Positions 1 through 6,375 of a stretch of 11,432 bases of DNA are shown one piece after another. The position numbers and the translations under genes were made by a program. Position 1 is the stretch's first letter. The number at the start of each line of letters is the position of its first letter. The notes below the pieces were generated by a model. It was not told the origin of the DNA, did no database searches, and worked only from the letters and a program-made list of their open reading frames with translations. Source of the stretch: DATFIX01 sp047617305 (GTDB taxonomy: Archaea; Halobacteriota; Halobacteria; Halobacteriales; Natrialbaceae); assembly GCA_047617305.1 (NCBI GenBank), contig JBLGCL010000083.1, positions 1-11,432 on the forward strand. The letters are read 5' to 3'.

Positions 1-165
1 GTCCACCGAGGTCCGTTTCAACCGCTTCGTCAACCCGCCGAACACGCCGCTGCAGGCGTCGCACTCGCTGCAGTCCAGCGACGAGCAGTCGAGTTGCGTG
101 CCGCACCGCGGGCATTCGAGCCCGCGGGTCGGGTCGAACTCGTAGCCGCAGGTCCGGCACTTCAT
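1..165 (-). CDS. FeoB-coupled Cys-rich zinc-ribbon protein (partial, runs off left edge)
   Basis: Read on the minus strand from the ATG at 165-163, this gives 55 residues with no stop before the window edge, so the C-terminus is missing. It opens with a classic zinc ribbon: CRTC at residues 3-6 and CPRC at 18-21. A second cysteine cluster follows, C27-x4-C32-x2-C35-x2-C38, and then a basic stretch (TKRLKR, 46-51). Its ATG overlaps the feoB stop codon as ATGA, so translation is probably coupled to feoB. The ribbon should bind zinc. The second cluster could hold a metal or an Fe-S cluster. By position it is a candidate functional analogue of bacterial FeoC, but I see no sequence similarity to FeoC, so this role is inference. 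Confidence 0.75.
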   Translation of the reverse strand, partial: MKCRTCGYEFDPTRGLECPRCGTQLDCSSLDCSECDACSGVFGGLTKRLKRTSVD

Positions 166-2057
166 AGGAGCACCCCCGCGAGGATGCCGCCGACGAGGAA
201 CGCGACGACCCAGGAGCCGATCCACATGACGATCCCGCTCTTGACGTCCCGTTCCTGCGCGATGAGGACCATCGAGAGGATGCAGGGGACGAACAGCGTG
301 ATCACGACGAGGCCGACGAAGGTCTGGGCCGGGCCCAGCGCCATATCGGTCATGCCGGCGGCGGCGAAGTCCCGCCGGATGACCCCGAGGATGAGTACCT
401 GGGCGAAGTCGGCCGGCATGCCGACGATAGAGGTGATCGGTTCGAGCGCCCGCTCGATGGCCTCCAGCCCGCCCACGTAGTCCAGCACTGAGATGACCAG
501 CGCCGTCGCCCCGAACAGGGGGATGGCCTCGCGCAGGAACATCTTCGTCCGGTTCCAGGTCTTGCGGAGGATGTTCCGGAACCGGGGGACGCGCATCCGC
601 GGGAGTTCGGTGACCAGCGCCTGGCTCTCGCCGGGCAGCACCCGATCGAGCGCGAGACCGGCCAGGCCGAAGACCAGGAGCAGCACGCCGACGTAGCCGA
701 ACCACCAGACGAGTCCCAGGCCGGCGAGCAGCCCCATGATGACGCCGAGCTGGGCCGAACAGGGGATCGCCAGCCCGAGCAACCCGGTCGCGATGAGTCG
801 CTCGCGCCGCGACCCCATCATCCGCGTCGTGATGACCGCCATCGTCACGCACCCGACGCCGACGATCATCGGAATGATGGCGCGCCCGTTGAGCCCGAGG
901 CGGGACAGGCCGCGATCGGTCAGCACCGCGAGTCGCGGGAGGACGCCCGTGTCCTCCATGATACCGATCACGAAGTAGAACGACACGACGAGCGGGAGCA
1001 GGACGCCCACGATGTACTGGACGGTGACGGTCAGCAGGCCGAGGTTGTCGTTGAGGAGGACGAAGTGGATCGGCTCCATCCACCCGGTTGCCGGGATCGC
1101 CGATCCGACGACGTCGGTGACGAACGGAACGTAATACTCGCCGAAGAGGACCCCTTCCGTGAGGCCCACGAGCCCCTGGGCGACGAGGTCGCCGATCAGG
1201 TAGTAGATCAGCGCCAGCAGGCCGAGCATGATCGGCGTCCCGGTCAGCGGCGAGAGGATCAGGTCGGAGATCCGTTCGGCGATCGATCCGGGACCGTCGG
1301 TCGGGGTCACCACGTCGTCGGTGATGGTCCCGATCCGATCCCGCCGCTGTCCGTACACCTCCTCGCGGAGGCCGTCGGGGACCAGCGACGCCGTTCCGCC
1401 GTCGGCGACAACGCCGCCGCGCTGGCTGACTCGCTCGGCGGTCGGCTCGTCCCCCTCGACCAGCAGCGTCTTCTCGGCCTGCGACGCTTCGACGTCGTCC
1501 GGGAGTTCCTCGAACCACTCCTCGATCGGCGTCTCGTCCGGGGCCGTCGCCTCGTCGATCCGGTCGCAAAGCTCGTCCACGCCCGTGCCGTCGACCGCGA
1601 CCGTCGGGACGACCGGGACGCCGAGGCGGCGCTCGAGTTCGTCGACGTCGATCTCGATCCCGTCGCGTTCGGCCTCGTCGATCATGTTGAGCGCGACGAC
1701 CGTCGGCTTGCCCATGTCGAGCAACTGGAGCGTCAGGAAGAGGTCGCGGTCGAGGTGCGTCGCGTCGACGACGTTGATCGCGACGTCAGCGTCGAGGACG
1801 ATGTCGCGGGCGATCCGCTCCTCCTCGTTGAACGAGGAGATGCCGTACGCGCCCGGGGTGTCGGTCAGCGTGTACTCGCCGACCCGGCCGATGGTCGTGT
1901 CGACCGTCGTACCGGGGTAGTTCGACACGTCGACGTAGGTGTCGGCGAGTTCGCCGAATAGCACGCTCTTGCCGACGTTCGGAGCGCCGACGAGTGCCAC
2001 CGTCTCGTCGGGGAGGTCGCCAGGATTCGCCTCGCCGCTTCCCTCGTGACAGGACAT
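162..2057 (-). CDS. feoB: Ferrous iron transporter FeoB
   Basis: This 631-residue protein is the GTPase-coupled membrane permease that imports Fe(II). The N-terminal G domain is complete: G1 GAPNVGKS (24-31), G2 around T51-T52 in NYPGTT, G3 DTPG (66-69) and G4 NMID (124-127). An acidic linker or helical spacer (about 165-265) precedes the membrane part (about 270-631). The two Gate regions contain the cysteines expected for the family: GVGC (400-403), IPCSAQL (431-437) and VPC (590-592). The first Gate motif reads GVGCVTMA rather than the common bacterial GxGCNVPA form. It is shorter than E. coli FeoB (773 residues), mainly because the C-terminal part is reduced. It lies 6 nt after feoA and overlaps the zinc-ribbon gene by 4 nt. 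No clear Shine-Dalgarno precedes the start, so reinitiation after feoA is likely. Confidence 0.97.
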   Translation of the reverse strand: MSCHEGSGEANPGDLPDETVALVGAPNVGKSVLFGELADTYVDVSNYPGTTVDTTIGRVGEYTLTDTPGAYGISSFNEEERIARDIVLDADVAINVVDATHLDRDLFLTLQLLDMGKPTVVALNMIDEAERDGIEIDVDELERRLGVPVVPTVAVDGTGVDELCDRIDEATAPDETPIEEWFEELPDDVEASQAEKTLLVEGDEPTAERVSQRGGVVADGGTASLVPDGLREEVYGQRRDRIGTITDDVVTPTDGPGSIAERISDLILSPLTGTPIMLGLLALIYYLIGDLVAQGLVGLTEGVLFGEYYVPFVTDVVGSAIPATGWMEPIHFVLLNDNLGLLTVTVQYIVGVLLPLVVSFYFVIGIMEDTGVLPRLAVLTDRGLSRLGLNGRAIIPMIVGVGCVTMAVITTRMMGSRRERLIATGLLGLAIPCSAQLGVIMGLLAGLGLVWWFGYVGVLLLVFGLAGLALDRVLPGESQALVTELPRMRVPRFRNILRKTWNRTKMFLREAIPLFGATALVISVLDYVGGLEAIERALEPITSIVGMPADFAQVLILGVIRRDFAAAGMTDMALGPAQTFVGLVVITLFVPCILSMVLIAQERDVKSGIVMWIGSWVVAFLVGGILAGVLL

Positions 2058-2063
2058 GTGTAT

Positions 2064-2285
2064 TCAGGTAGAGTGGATGGAGATCCGGTCCGCCAGCGAC
2101 GCGCCGATCGCGAGTTCGGTCCCGTTCCGGCGGACGACGACCGGGCCGTTTCGTACGTGACGTCGACATTCGACGGAGCCGTCGAAGAACCCCAGTCGGA
2201 GCAACTGTGCTCGCACCGTCTCGTCCGGCACCGAATCGATCTCGAACTCGTCACCGGGGCCGGCGTTCGAAAGGACATCTCCCAT
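2064..2285 (-). CDS. feoA: FeoA, SH3-like partner of FeoB
   Basis: This 73-residue protein has the FeoA pattern. Residues 28-33 (LLRLGF) match the conserved LxxLGF-type element that precedes the beta-barrel core. VVVRRNGTELAIG (49-61) and a final strand ADRISI (65-70) follow. FeoA is a small cytosolic SH3-fold protein that supports FeoB activity. It is the first gene of the operon. Its start codon directly abuts an iron-regulator-like palindrome (2286-2299), with a TATA box about 40 bp upstream. The 5' leader is therefore expected to be only about 10-15 nt. The ATG at 2285 is the only sensible start, because the frame upstream is occupied by promoter elements. Confidence 0.93.
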   Translation of the reverse strand: MGDVLSNAGPGDEFEIDSVPDETVRAQLLRLGFFDGSVECRRHVRNGPVVVRRNGTELAIGASLADRISIHST

Positions 2286-2299
2286 TTAGGCTCACCTAA
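2286..2299. promoter_or_regulatory. DtxR/IdeR-like iron box at feoA
   Basis: TTAGG-CTCA-CCTAA is a perfect 5-bp dyad with a 4-bp spacer and closely resembles the core of DtxR/IdeR-family operators. It touches the feoA ATG and overlaps the transcription start predicted from the TATA box. A bound repressor would therefore block RNA polymerase loading or clearance. Iron-dependent repression by a DtxR-type protein is inferred. No such regulator gene is in the window. Confidence 0.7.
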
Positions 2300-2323
2300 G
2301 TAAGACTTGAACGGAGTTGTTTG

Positions 2324-2329
2324 TATAAA
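2324..2329 (-). promoter_or_regulatory. TATA box of the feoAB operon
   Basis: On the minus strand this reads TTTATA, preceded by a G-rich BRE-like GCGGGG. It ends 38 nt before the feoA ATG. Archaeal initiation about 25 nt downstream would fall inside or next to the iron box. Confidence 0.65.
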
Positions 2330-2338
2330 CCCCGCCGG

Positions 2339-2355
2339 TTCCCAGAACCTGGGAA
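2339..2355. repeat. 17-bp perfect hairpin/dyad between the protease gene and feoA
   Basis: TTCCCAG-AAC-CTGGGAA has perfect 7-bp arms and a 3-nt loop. It lies about 10 bp upstream (in minus-strand sense) of the feoA TATA box and about 90 bp downstream of the protease stop. It could be a terminator hairpin for the upstream gene, although no clear T-run follows, or a binding site for a second regulator of feoAB. Confidence 0.5.
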
Positions 2356-2442
2356 GGGAGTCTGAGACGGGTGCACACACCACATTTGGTCGTTCGAGGA
2401 GGGCCGTCGAAAGCGACCGCCACGCGTCGAACGGTAGCGATC

Positions 2443-3579
2443 CTATCGCCACCAGTCGTCGGTTCTGGTGCCGTTCCTGAACGGTTCCGGGAGGTCGGAC
2501 GCGTGCTCGGCGCCGAGCGAGACGCCGATCCAGTACCCGACGTGCCACCCGATCGCGTTCGTCCGCACGTTCGACACGACGATGCGCGACTCGGTGTAGT
2601 ACTCGACGCGCCCGTCACCGTCGACGTCCGGCCCCTTCGGCCGACCGATCGACCCCGCGCCCTGGAGCAGCGACGGGTCCCTGGCGAATTCGATCCGGAG
2701 GTCCGCCGCTTCCCGGTCCGTGACCGCAGTGAACGACACGTTACCCCACTTCGAGGAATTGACCCGATGCTGGTAATACGCGAGCGCACGGGAGACCTGG
2801 CGGGCCGCGCCGGTCTGCCGATCCGGCGACAGGCTCCCGTAGTCGACGTACACCGACAGGTTCCGGTCGCGCCAGGGGAACGCCTTGCTCGTGGCGTTCG
2901 GCTGCTCCAGCGCCAGCGACTCCTGCTGGGCCGTCATGAGTGGCATCGGTTCCGCCCCGTGGTCGAGCCCGAGCAGGTGGCCGAACTCGTGTTTGACCGT
3001 CCTGACCGTCGAGTCGTTCGTGTATCCGGTCTTGATCGCGACGACCATCGGATCGGGGCTTCGGTCGATCGACTCCACGTCCGGCGAACAGCCCAGCCAT
3101 CCCGTCTCGCCGCGGCACTCGACGGTCTCCTGGAAGCTGACCAGGACGTCCGGGTTCTCCGCGTCGGGATCGAGGTCGAACTCGACGGAATAATTGACGT
3201 ATCGCTCGGCGTTCTCCTCCCAGTACGCGATGGCCGGGGCGACCATGGCGTTCCAGTTCCGGGAGTCCTCGGTCTCGTTTTCGACGCCCACGACCACCCG
3301 GACGGTGCGCATGGCGATGAATCGGGTCGGGTCCTCGACCGGCAGGCCCCCGTCTATTTTCGAGGATCGGTCCGGTATTTCCACCGGTGCGTCGAAATCA
3401 TCCGGGTCGATGGTCCGATCGTCGTCCCCGCCGACCGTCGGTATCGTCGTGGGATCTTCCCGGGGAATGTTCTCCAGTCGCTGTTCGGGGCCCCCCGCAT
3501 CCGGGTTCACGGGATTGACTAAACACCCCGTGAGAGCGAGCACGGCGACGACGACGAGGACCCAGCCCCGGAAGCCCAT
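2443..3579 (-). CDS. Secreted lipoprotein metalloprotease, matrixin type, with degenerate second domain
   Basis: The 378-residue product begins with a lipoprotein signal: a hydrophobic stretch at 6-17, then LTGC with the lipidated cysteine at C19. This supports the chosen start. A disordered acidic linker (about 25-85) follows. The catalytic domain (about 90-215) carries the full metzincin zinc motif HEFGHLLGLDH (197-207) and a probable Met-turn at M215 (PLM). It should be a zinc endopeptidase or peptidase-like protein anchored outside the membrane. The second half (about 240-366) repeats the layout of the first: AIAYW/ALAYY, PDVLVSF/ADLRIEF and HEFGHLLGLDH/YWIGVSLGAEH. The catalytic Glu and two of the three zinc His are lost in the second copy. 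Eight NxS/T sequons (N101, 129, 188, 228, 240, 274, 280, 369) fit surface exposure. It lies 33 nt after udk and may be read through from it. The substrate is unknown. Confidence 0.9.
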   Translation of the reverse strand: MGFRGWVLVVVAVLALTGCLVNPVNPDAGGPEQRLENIPREDPTTIPTVGGDDDRTIDPDDFDAPVEIPDRSSKIDGGLPVEDPTRFIAMRTVRVVVGVENETEDSRNWNAMVAPAIAYWEENAERYVNYSVEFDLDPDAENPDVLVSFQETVECRGETGWLGCSPDVESIDRSPDPMVVAIKTGYTNDSTVRTVKHEFGHLLGLDHGAEPMPLMTAQQESLALEQPNATSKAFPWRDRNLSVYVDYGSLSPDRQTGAARQVSRALAYYQHRVNSSKWGNVSFTAVTDREAADLRIEFARDPSLLQGAGSIGRPKGPDVDGDGRVEYYTESRIVVSNVRTNAIGWHVGYWIGVSLGAEHASDLPEPFRNGTRTDDWWR

Positions 3580-3612
3580 CGACCGTATAAGAGATGCCCA
3601 CCCATTTGGTTC

Positions 3613-4329
3613 TTATCCACGCTCGTCCGGCGTCGTCGAGCCCTGACGCCACCGATCCTCCCACTCCGATCGGGTCACGGTCGTCCCGTCGGCGGCGATC
3701 TCGGCACACACTTTCTCGCTCAGGAGGTCGACCGCCATCCGGTTCGCCCCTTCCGGGATGACGATGTCCGCGTCCCGTTTGGTCGGCTCGACGAACTGCT
3801 CGTGCATCGGCTTGACCGTCGAGAGGTACTGGTCGATGACGCCGTTCAGATCGCGGCCCCGTTCGACCACGTCCCGGCGGATGCGCCGGATGATCCGCAC
3901 GTCAGCGTCGGTCTCGACGTACACGCGAAGGTCGAGTCGGTCGAGCACGCGTTCGTCGTAGAGCGCGAAGATTCCCTCGACGACGACCACGTCCGTCGGG
4001 TCGACGGTCACCGTCTCGTCCCGGCGGTTGTGGATCGAGAAGTCGTACTGGGGCATCTCGATCCGCTCGCCGGACAGCAGCGCGTCGAGGTGATCGCAGA
4101 CCAGTTCCCACTCGAAAGCGGAGGGGTGATCGTAGTTGACGTCCTTGCGCTCTTCGAGATCGAGATGCGAGAGGTCGCGATAGTAGTTATCGAGCGGGAT
4201 CCGCGTGACACCACCATCCCCGTCGGCGACCGATTCCTCCCGGACTGCGTCGGCGAGGGCGCGCGCGACGGTCGTCTTGCCGGCTCCCGTCCCGCCGGCG
4301 ATGCCGATGACGAAGGATAGGTCGGCCAT
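3613..4329 (-). CDS. udk: Uridine kinase
   Basis: This 238-residue cytosolic kinase phosphorylates uridine (usually also cytidine) to the monophosphate in pyrimidine salvage. It shows the P-loop GGTGAGKT (12-19), DNYYRD (47-52), NYDHPSAFEW (65-74), a YDF element (95-97), the Walker B-like VVVVEGIFAL (114-123), an Arg-rich lid with RRIRRD (148-153), and the C-terminal HEQFVEPTKRDADIVIP block (176-192). The length is typical of Udk. The start at 4329 is chosen because family homology begins at once and the open frame upstream has arginine-rich, non-haloarchaeal composition. An A/T-rich promoter lies about 24-36 nt upstream. A GGGGGTG stretch sits right before the ATG, closer than an ideal Shine-Dalgarno. 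Confidence 0.96.
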   Translation of the reverse strand: MADLSFVIGIAGGTGAGKTTVARALADAVREESVADGDGGVTRIPLDNYYRDLSHLDLEERKDVNYDHPSAFEWELVCDHLDALLSGERIEMPQYDFSIHNRRDETVTVDPTDVVVVEGIFALYDERVLDRLDLRVYVETDADVRIIRRIRRDVVERGRDLNGVIDQYLSTVKPMHEQFVEPTKRDADIVIPEGANRMAVDLLSEKVCAEIAADGTTVTRSEWEDRWRQGSTTPDERG

Positions 4330-4352
4330 CACCCCCGAAGAGCCAGACCAGC

Positions 4353-4365
4353 AAGTTTTAGTTTT
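4353..4365 (-). promoter_or_regulatory. Probable udk promoter (TATA-like)
   Basis: On the minus strand this is AAAACTAAAACTT, an isolated A/T-rich block in GC-rich sequence. It ends about 24 nt before the udk ATG, which is the spacing expected for a leaderless or short-leader transcript. It lies in the 80-bp gap between the upstream gene and udk. Confidence 0.45.
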
Positions 4366-4409
4366 CGACTCCCGGCCGGCCCGGTCGATGACCGGCGACG
4401 GCTCGAACC

Positions 4410-5075
4410 TCAGACCGCGATCCAGTCGCTCGTGACGTCGCCCTCGCGCAAGTGCCACCGCTGTTCGACGGTCCCGTTCGAGGTGCGGACCTCGACGACG
4501 GCGTCGAACAGGGGAGCCAGGAGGCGGACGTGCTCGTCGTCCCGGGCACGTCGGAGGTGAAAGTGACCCATACCGCGTTCTTCCCTGATTCGCGAGGTCA
4601 TTACGTGGAGCAGCCGAAAGGCCGTCTCCGATCGGTGCCGTTCCACGAGCGGCCGAACCGACTCGAAACAGACCCGCAGTTGTGCCGGTTCGAGCCCGTT
4701 GCTTTCGGCCGCTACCTCGTCCACGACGTCGAGGAAATCCATCCCGAGCGCGCTGAGGAGTTCGCTGTCGGTCGTCGCGGTCAGCACGTGGTCGCCCTCG
4801 ACGGTCGGCGCGTCCGGTTGCCGGACGACGCGGACCGGTTCGGTCCCCGGGGGGTCCGTGGGAACGACTGTGCGCCCGCGCCCGTCCCGCGCGAGAACGA
4901 ACAGTCGGTACCGCGGCGTGTCGTCGTCCTCGCCGATGAGTCGTCGACAGACGTCGGCGTGCGCGTCGGTCGCGTCGTTTCCGACCAGCAGGACGTTGCT
5001 CCCCTCGCGCTTCAGATCGGAGAGCGTCCGCGCGAACGTCGTGCGGTCGGTGGTGCCGCCGAAATCGGAGCCCAT
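4410..5075 (-). CDS. Haloarchaeal RecA/KaiC-like protein without P-loop (DUF7504-like)
   Basis: The predicted 221-residue protein has an N-terminal half that looks like the first strand and helix of a RecA-like fold: FARTLSDLKREGSNVLLVGND (14-34). The following loop lacks Walker A. A conserved acidic C-terminal part carries MGHFHL (169-174), then HVRLLAPLFDAVVEVR (182-197), and ends in QRWHLREGDVTSDWI (205-219). From memory this matches the haloarchaeal proteins now filed as DUF7504, a tentative assignment. No catalytic residues are recognisable and the function is unknown. The ATG at 5075 is preferred over one further upstream at 5180, because a TATA box lies 28-35 nt before it and the upstream extension would pass through that box. 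It sits 80 bp upstream of udk on the same strand. Confidence 0.85.
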   Translation of the reverse strand: MGSDFGGTTDRTTFARTLSDLKREGSNVLLVGNDATDAHADVCRRLIGEDDDTPRYRLFVLARDGRGRTVVPTDPPGTEPVRVVRQPDAPTVEGDHVLTATTDSELLSALGMDFLDVVDEVAAESNGLEPAQLRVCFESVRPLVERHRSETAFRLLHVMTSRIREERGMGHFHLRRARDDEHVRLLAPLFDAVVEVRTSNGTVEQRWHLREGDVTSDWIAV

Positions 5076-5102
5076 CCTCTCGGCGACAACGGGGCACGGT
5101 CC

Positions 5103-5110
5103 AATAAAAA
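5103..5110 (-). promoter_or_regulatory. TATA box for the minus-strand gene starting at 5075
   Basis: On the minus strand this is TTTTTATT, at -35 to -28 from the ATG, which predicts a start site a few nt before the codon. It sits inside a small dyad, CAAT-AAAA-ATTG (5102-5113). A GAGAGG stretch just before the ATG is too close to serve as a normal Shine-Dalgarno. Confidence 0.55.
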
Positions 5111-5212
5111 TTGCGTCCACACGGTCGAAAAAACATCGCCCTTCGGAGCGGAAGCGGCGGATTTCCACGGTGAACGTCACACACTTGCCCCGCGGCGACG
5201 AAGCCGGGGGCG

Positions 5213-6301
5213 ATGACGAGCGACCTCTTCTCGGCGCTCGAGATCCGGGACGCGACGGTCCGGAACCGGGTGATGGTATCGCCGATGTGTCAGTACTCCT
5301 GCGATCGGGACGGCCTGGCGACCGACTGGCACCGGGTCCACCTCGGGAGCCGGGCGACCGGCGGGGCCGGGATCGTGATGGCCGAGGCGACCGCCGTCCA
5401 GCCGGAGGGGCGGATCACGCCACACGACCTCGGTCTCTGGAGCGACGACCACGCCGGGGCCCTCGCGCCGATCGCCGAGTTCGTCTCGGATCGGGGGGCG
5501 ATCCCGGCGATCCAGCTGGCCCACGCGGGGCGGAAGGCCAGCAAGACCCGTCCCTGGGAGGGCAGCGAGTACCTCCAGCCCGAGGCGGGCGGCTGGGAGG
5601 TCCTCGCCCCCTCGGCCGAGCCCTACCCGTCCGACAGCGGAACGGCCGAGGTTCGGGCGATGACGGGAGACGAGATCGACCGTCTGATCGAGGCCTTCGC
5701 CGACGCCGCCGAGCGCGCGGTCGAGGCCGGCTTCGAGGTCGTCGAGGTGCACGCCGCCCACGGGTACCTGCTCCACCAGTTCCTCTCGCCGGTCACGAAC
5801 CACCGGGAGGACGCCTACGGGGGCGACTTCGAGGGCCGGACGCGGCTCGTCCGCGAGGTCGTGGGTGCCGTCCGGGAACGGATCCCCGACGGCATGCCGG
5901 TCTTCGTCCGGGTCTCCGCGACCGACTGGCTGCCCGATCGCGAGTCCTGGACCGTCGAGGACACGGTCCGCCTGACCGACGACCTGTCCGACGACGTCGA
6001 CCTGATCGACGTGAGCGCCGGCGGGATCCACCCGGACCAGGAAGTGCCGGACGCCGGGCCCGGCTACCTCGTCCCGTACGCCGAGCGCGTCCAGGGGGCC
6101 GTCGACGACGTGCTGGTCGGCGCCGTCGGCGGGATCACGGCCCCCGAGCAGGCCGACGAACTGATCCGGAACGGCCGCGCCGACCTCGCCATCGTCGGCC
6201 GGGAACACCTCCGCGATCCGTACTTCATCCTGCACGCCGCCGAGGCCCTCGACGCGACCGACCGGGTCGAGTGGCCGGTCCAGTACCGACGGGCCGTCTG
6301 A
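5213..6301 (+). CDS. Old Yellow Enzyme, YqjM-type NAD(P)H:flavin oxidoreductase
   Basis: This 362-residue FMN-dependent TIM-barrel enzyme belongs to the family that reduces activated C=C bonds with NAD(P)H. Visible signatures are SPMCQYS (23-29) with Cys26 at the redox-tuning position of the YqjM class, QLAHAGRKAS (101-110), and the substrate-binding pair in HAAHGYLLHQFLSP (180-193, His180 and His183). AIVGREHLRDPYF (326-338) matches the phosphate-binding end. The C-terminal PVQYRR (355-360) fits the arginine finger that YqjM proteins lend to the neighbouring subunit. The length and the Cys26 position support the ATG at 5213. It is divergent from the 4410-5075 gene across 137 bp. I see no convincing TATA at the usual distance; GAAAAAACA at 5127-5135 would imply a leader of about 55 nt. 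The physiological substrate is unknown. Confidence 0.95.
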   Translation: MTSDLFSALEIRDATVRNRVMVSPMCQYSCDRDGLATDWHRVHLGSRATGGAGIVMAEATAVQPEGRITPHDLGLWSDDHAGALAPIAEFVSDRGAIPAIQLAHAGRKASKTRPWEGSEYLQPEAGGWEVLAPSAEPYPSDSGTAEVRAMTGDEIDRLIEAFADAAERAVEAGFEVVEVHAAHGYLLHQFLSPVTNHREDAYGGDFEGRTRLVREVVGAVRERIPDGMPVFVRVSATDWLPDRESWTVEDTVRLTDDLSDDVDLIDVSAGGIHPDQEVPDAGPGYLVPYAERVQGAVDDVLVGAVGGITAPEQADELIRNGRADLAIVGREHLRDPYFILHAAEALDATDRVEWPVQYRRAV

Positions 6302-6345
6302 TCGACCTCTGGGTTCCCCGCGACGATCGGCGAGCGACCCGCGGG

Positions 6346-6350
6346 TTTTT
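6346..6350 (+). promoter_or_regulatory. T5 run: possible terminator of the OYE gene and/or TATA region of the next gene
   Basis: GGGTTTTT lies 45 bp after the OYE stop and 26-30 nt before the next ATG. Archaeal terminators are short T-runs, and a TATA element is expected at this distance from a leaderless start. Either role is possible and neither is proven. Confidence 0.3.
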
Positions 6351-6375
6351 CCACGCGCTCCGCCAAGGCGTGCCC

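Noticed and set aside
1065..1961. Long plus-strand open frame opposite feoB
   Set aside because: It is an Arg/Asp/Val-rich antisense shadow; the minus strand carries the full FeoB G domain and Gate motifs.
5076..5180. Longer N-terminus for the RecA-like protein starting at 5180
   Set aside because: It would translate the TATA box and 5' region, and the extra residues (Phe/Arg/Cys-rich) are unlike the rest of the protein.
4330..5184. Upstream in-frame extension of the uridine kinase gene to 523 residues
   Set aside because: The added part is arginine-rich shadow coding antiparallel in frame to the 4410-5075 gene. Kinase homology and a promoter support the start at 4329.
4699..6375. Long plus-strand open frame fused upstream of the acidic helical protein
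   Set aside because: It is an Arg/Pro/Gly-rich shadow of the OYE gene in another frame. The composition becomes haloarchaeal only after the ATG at 6376.
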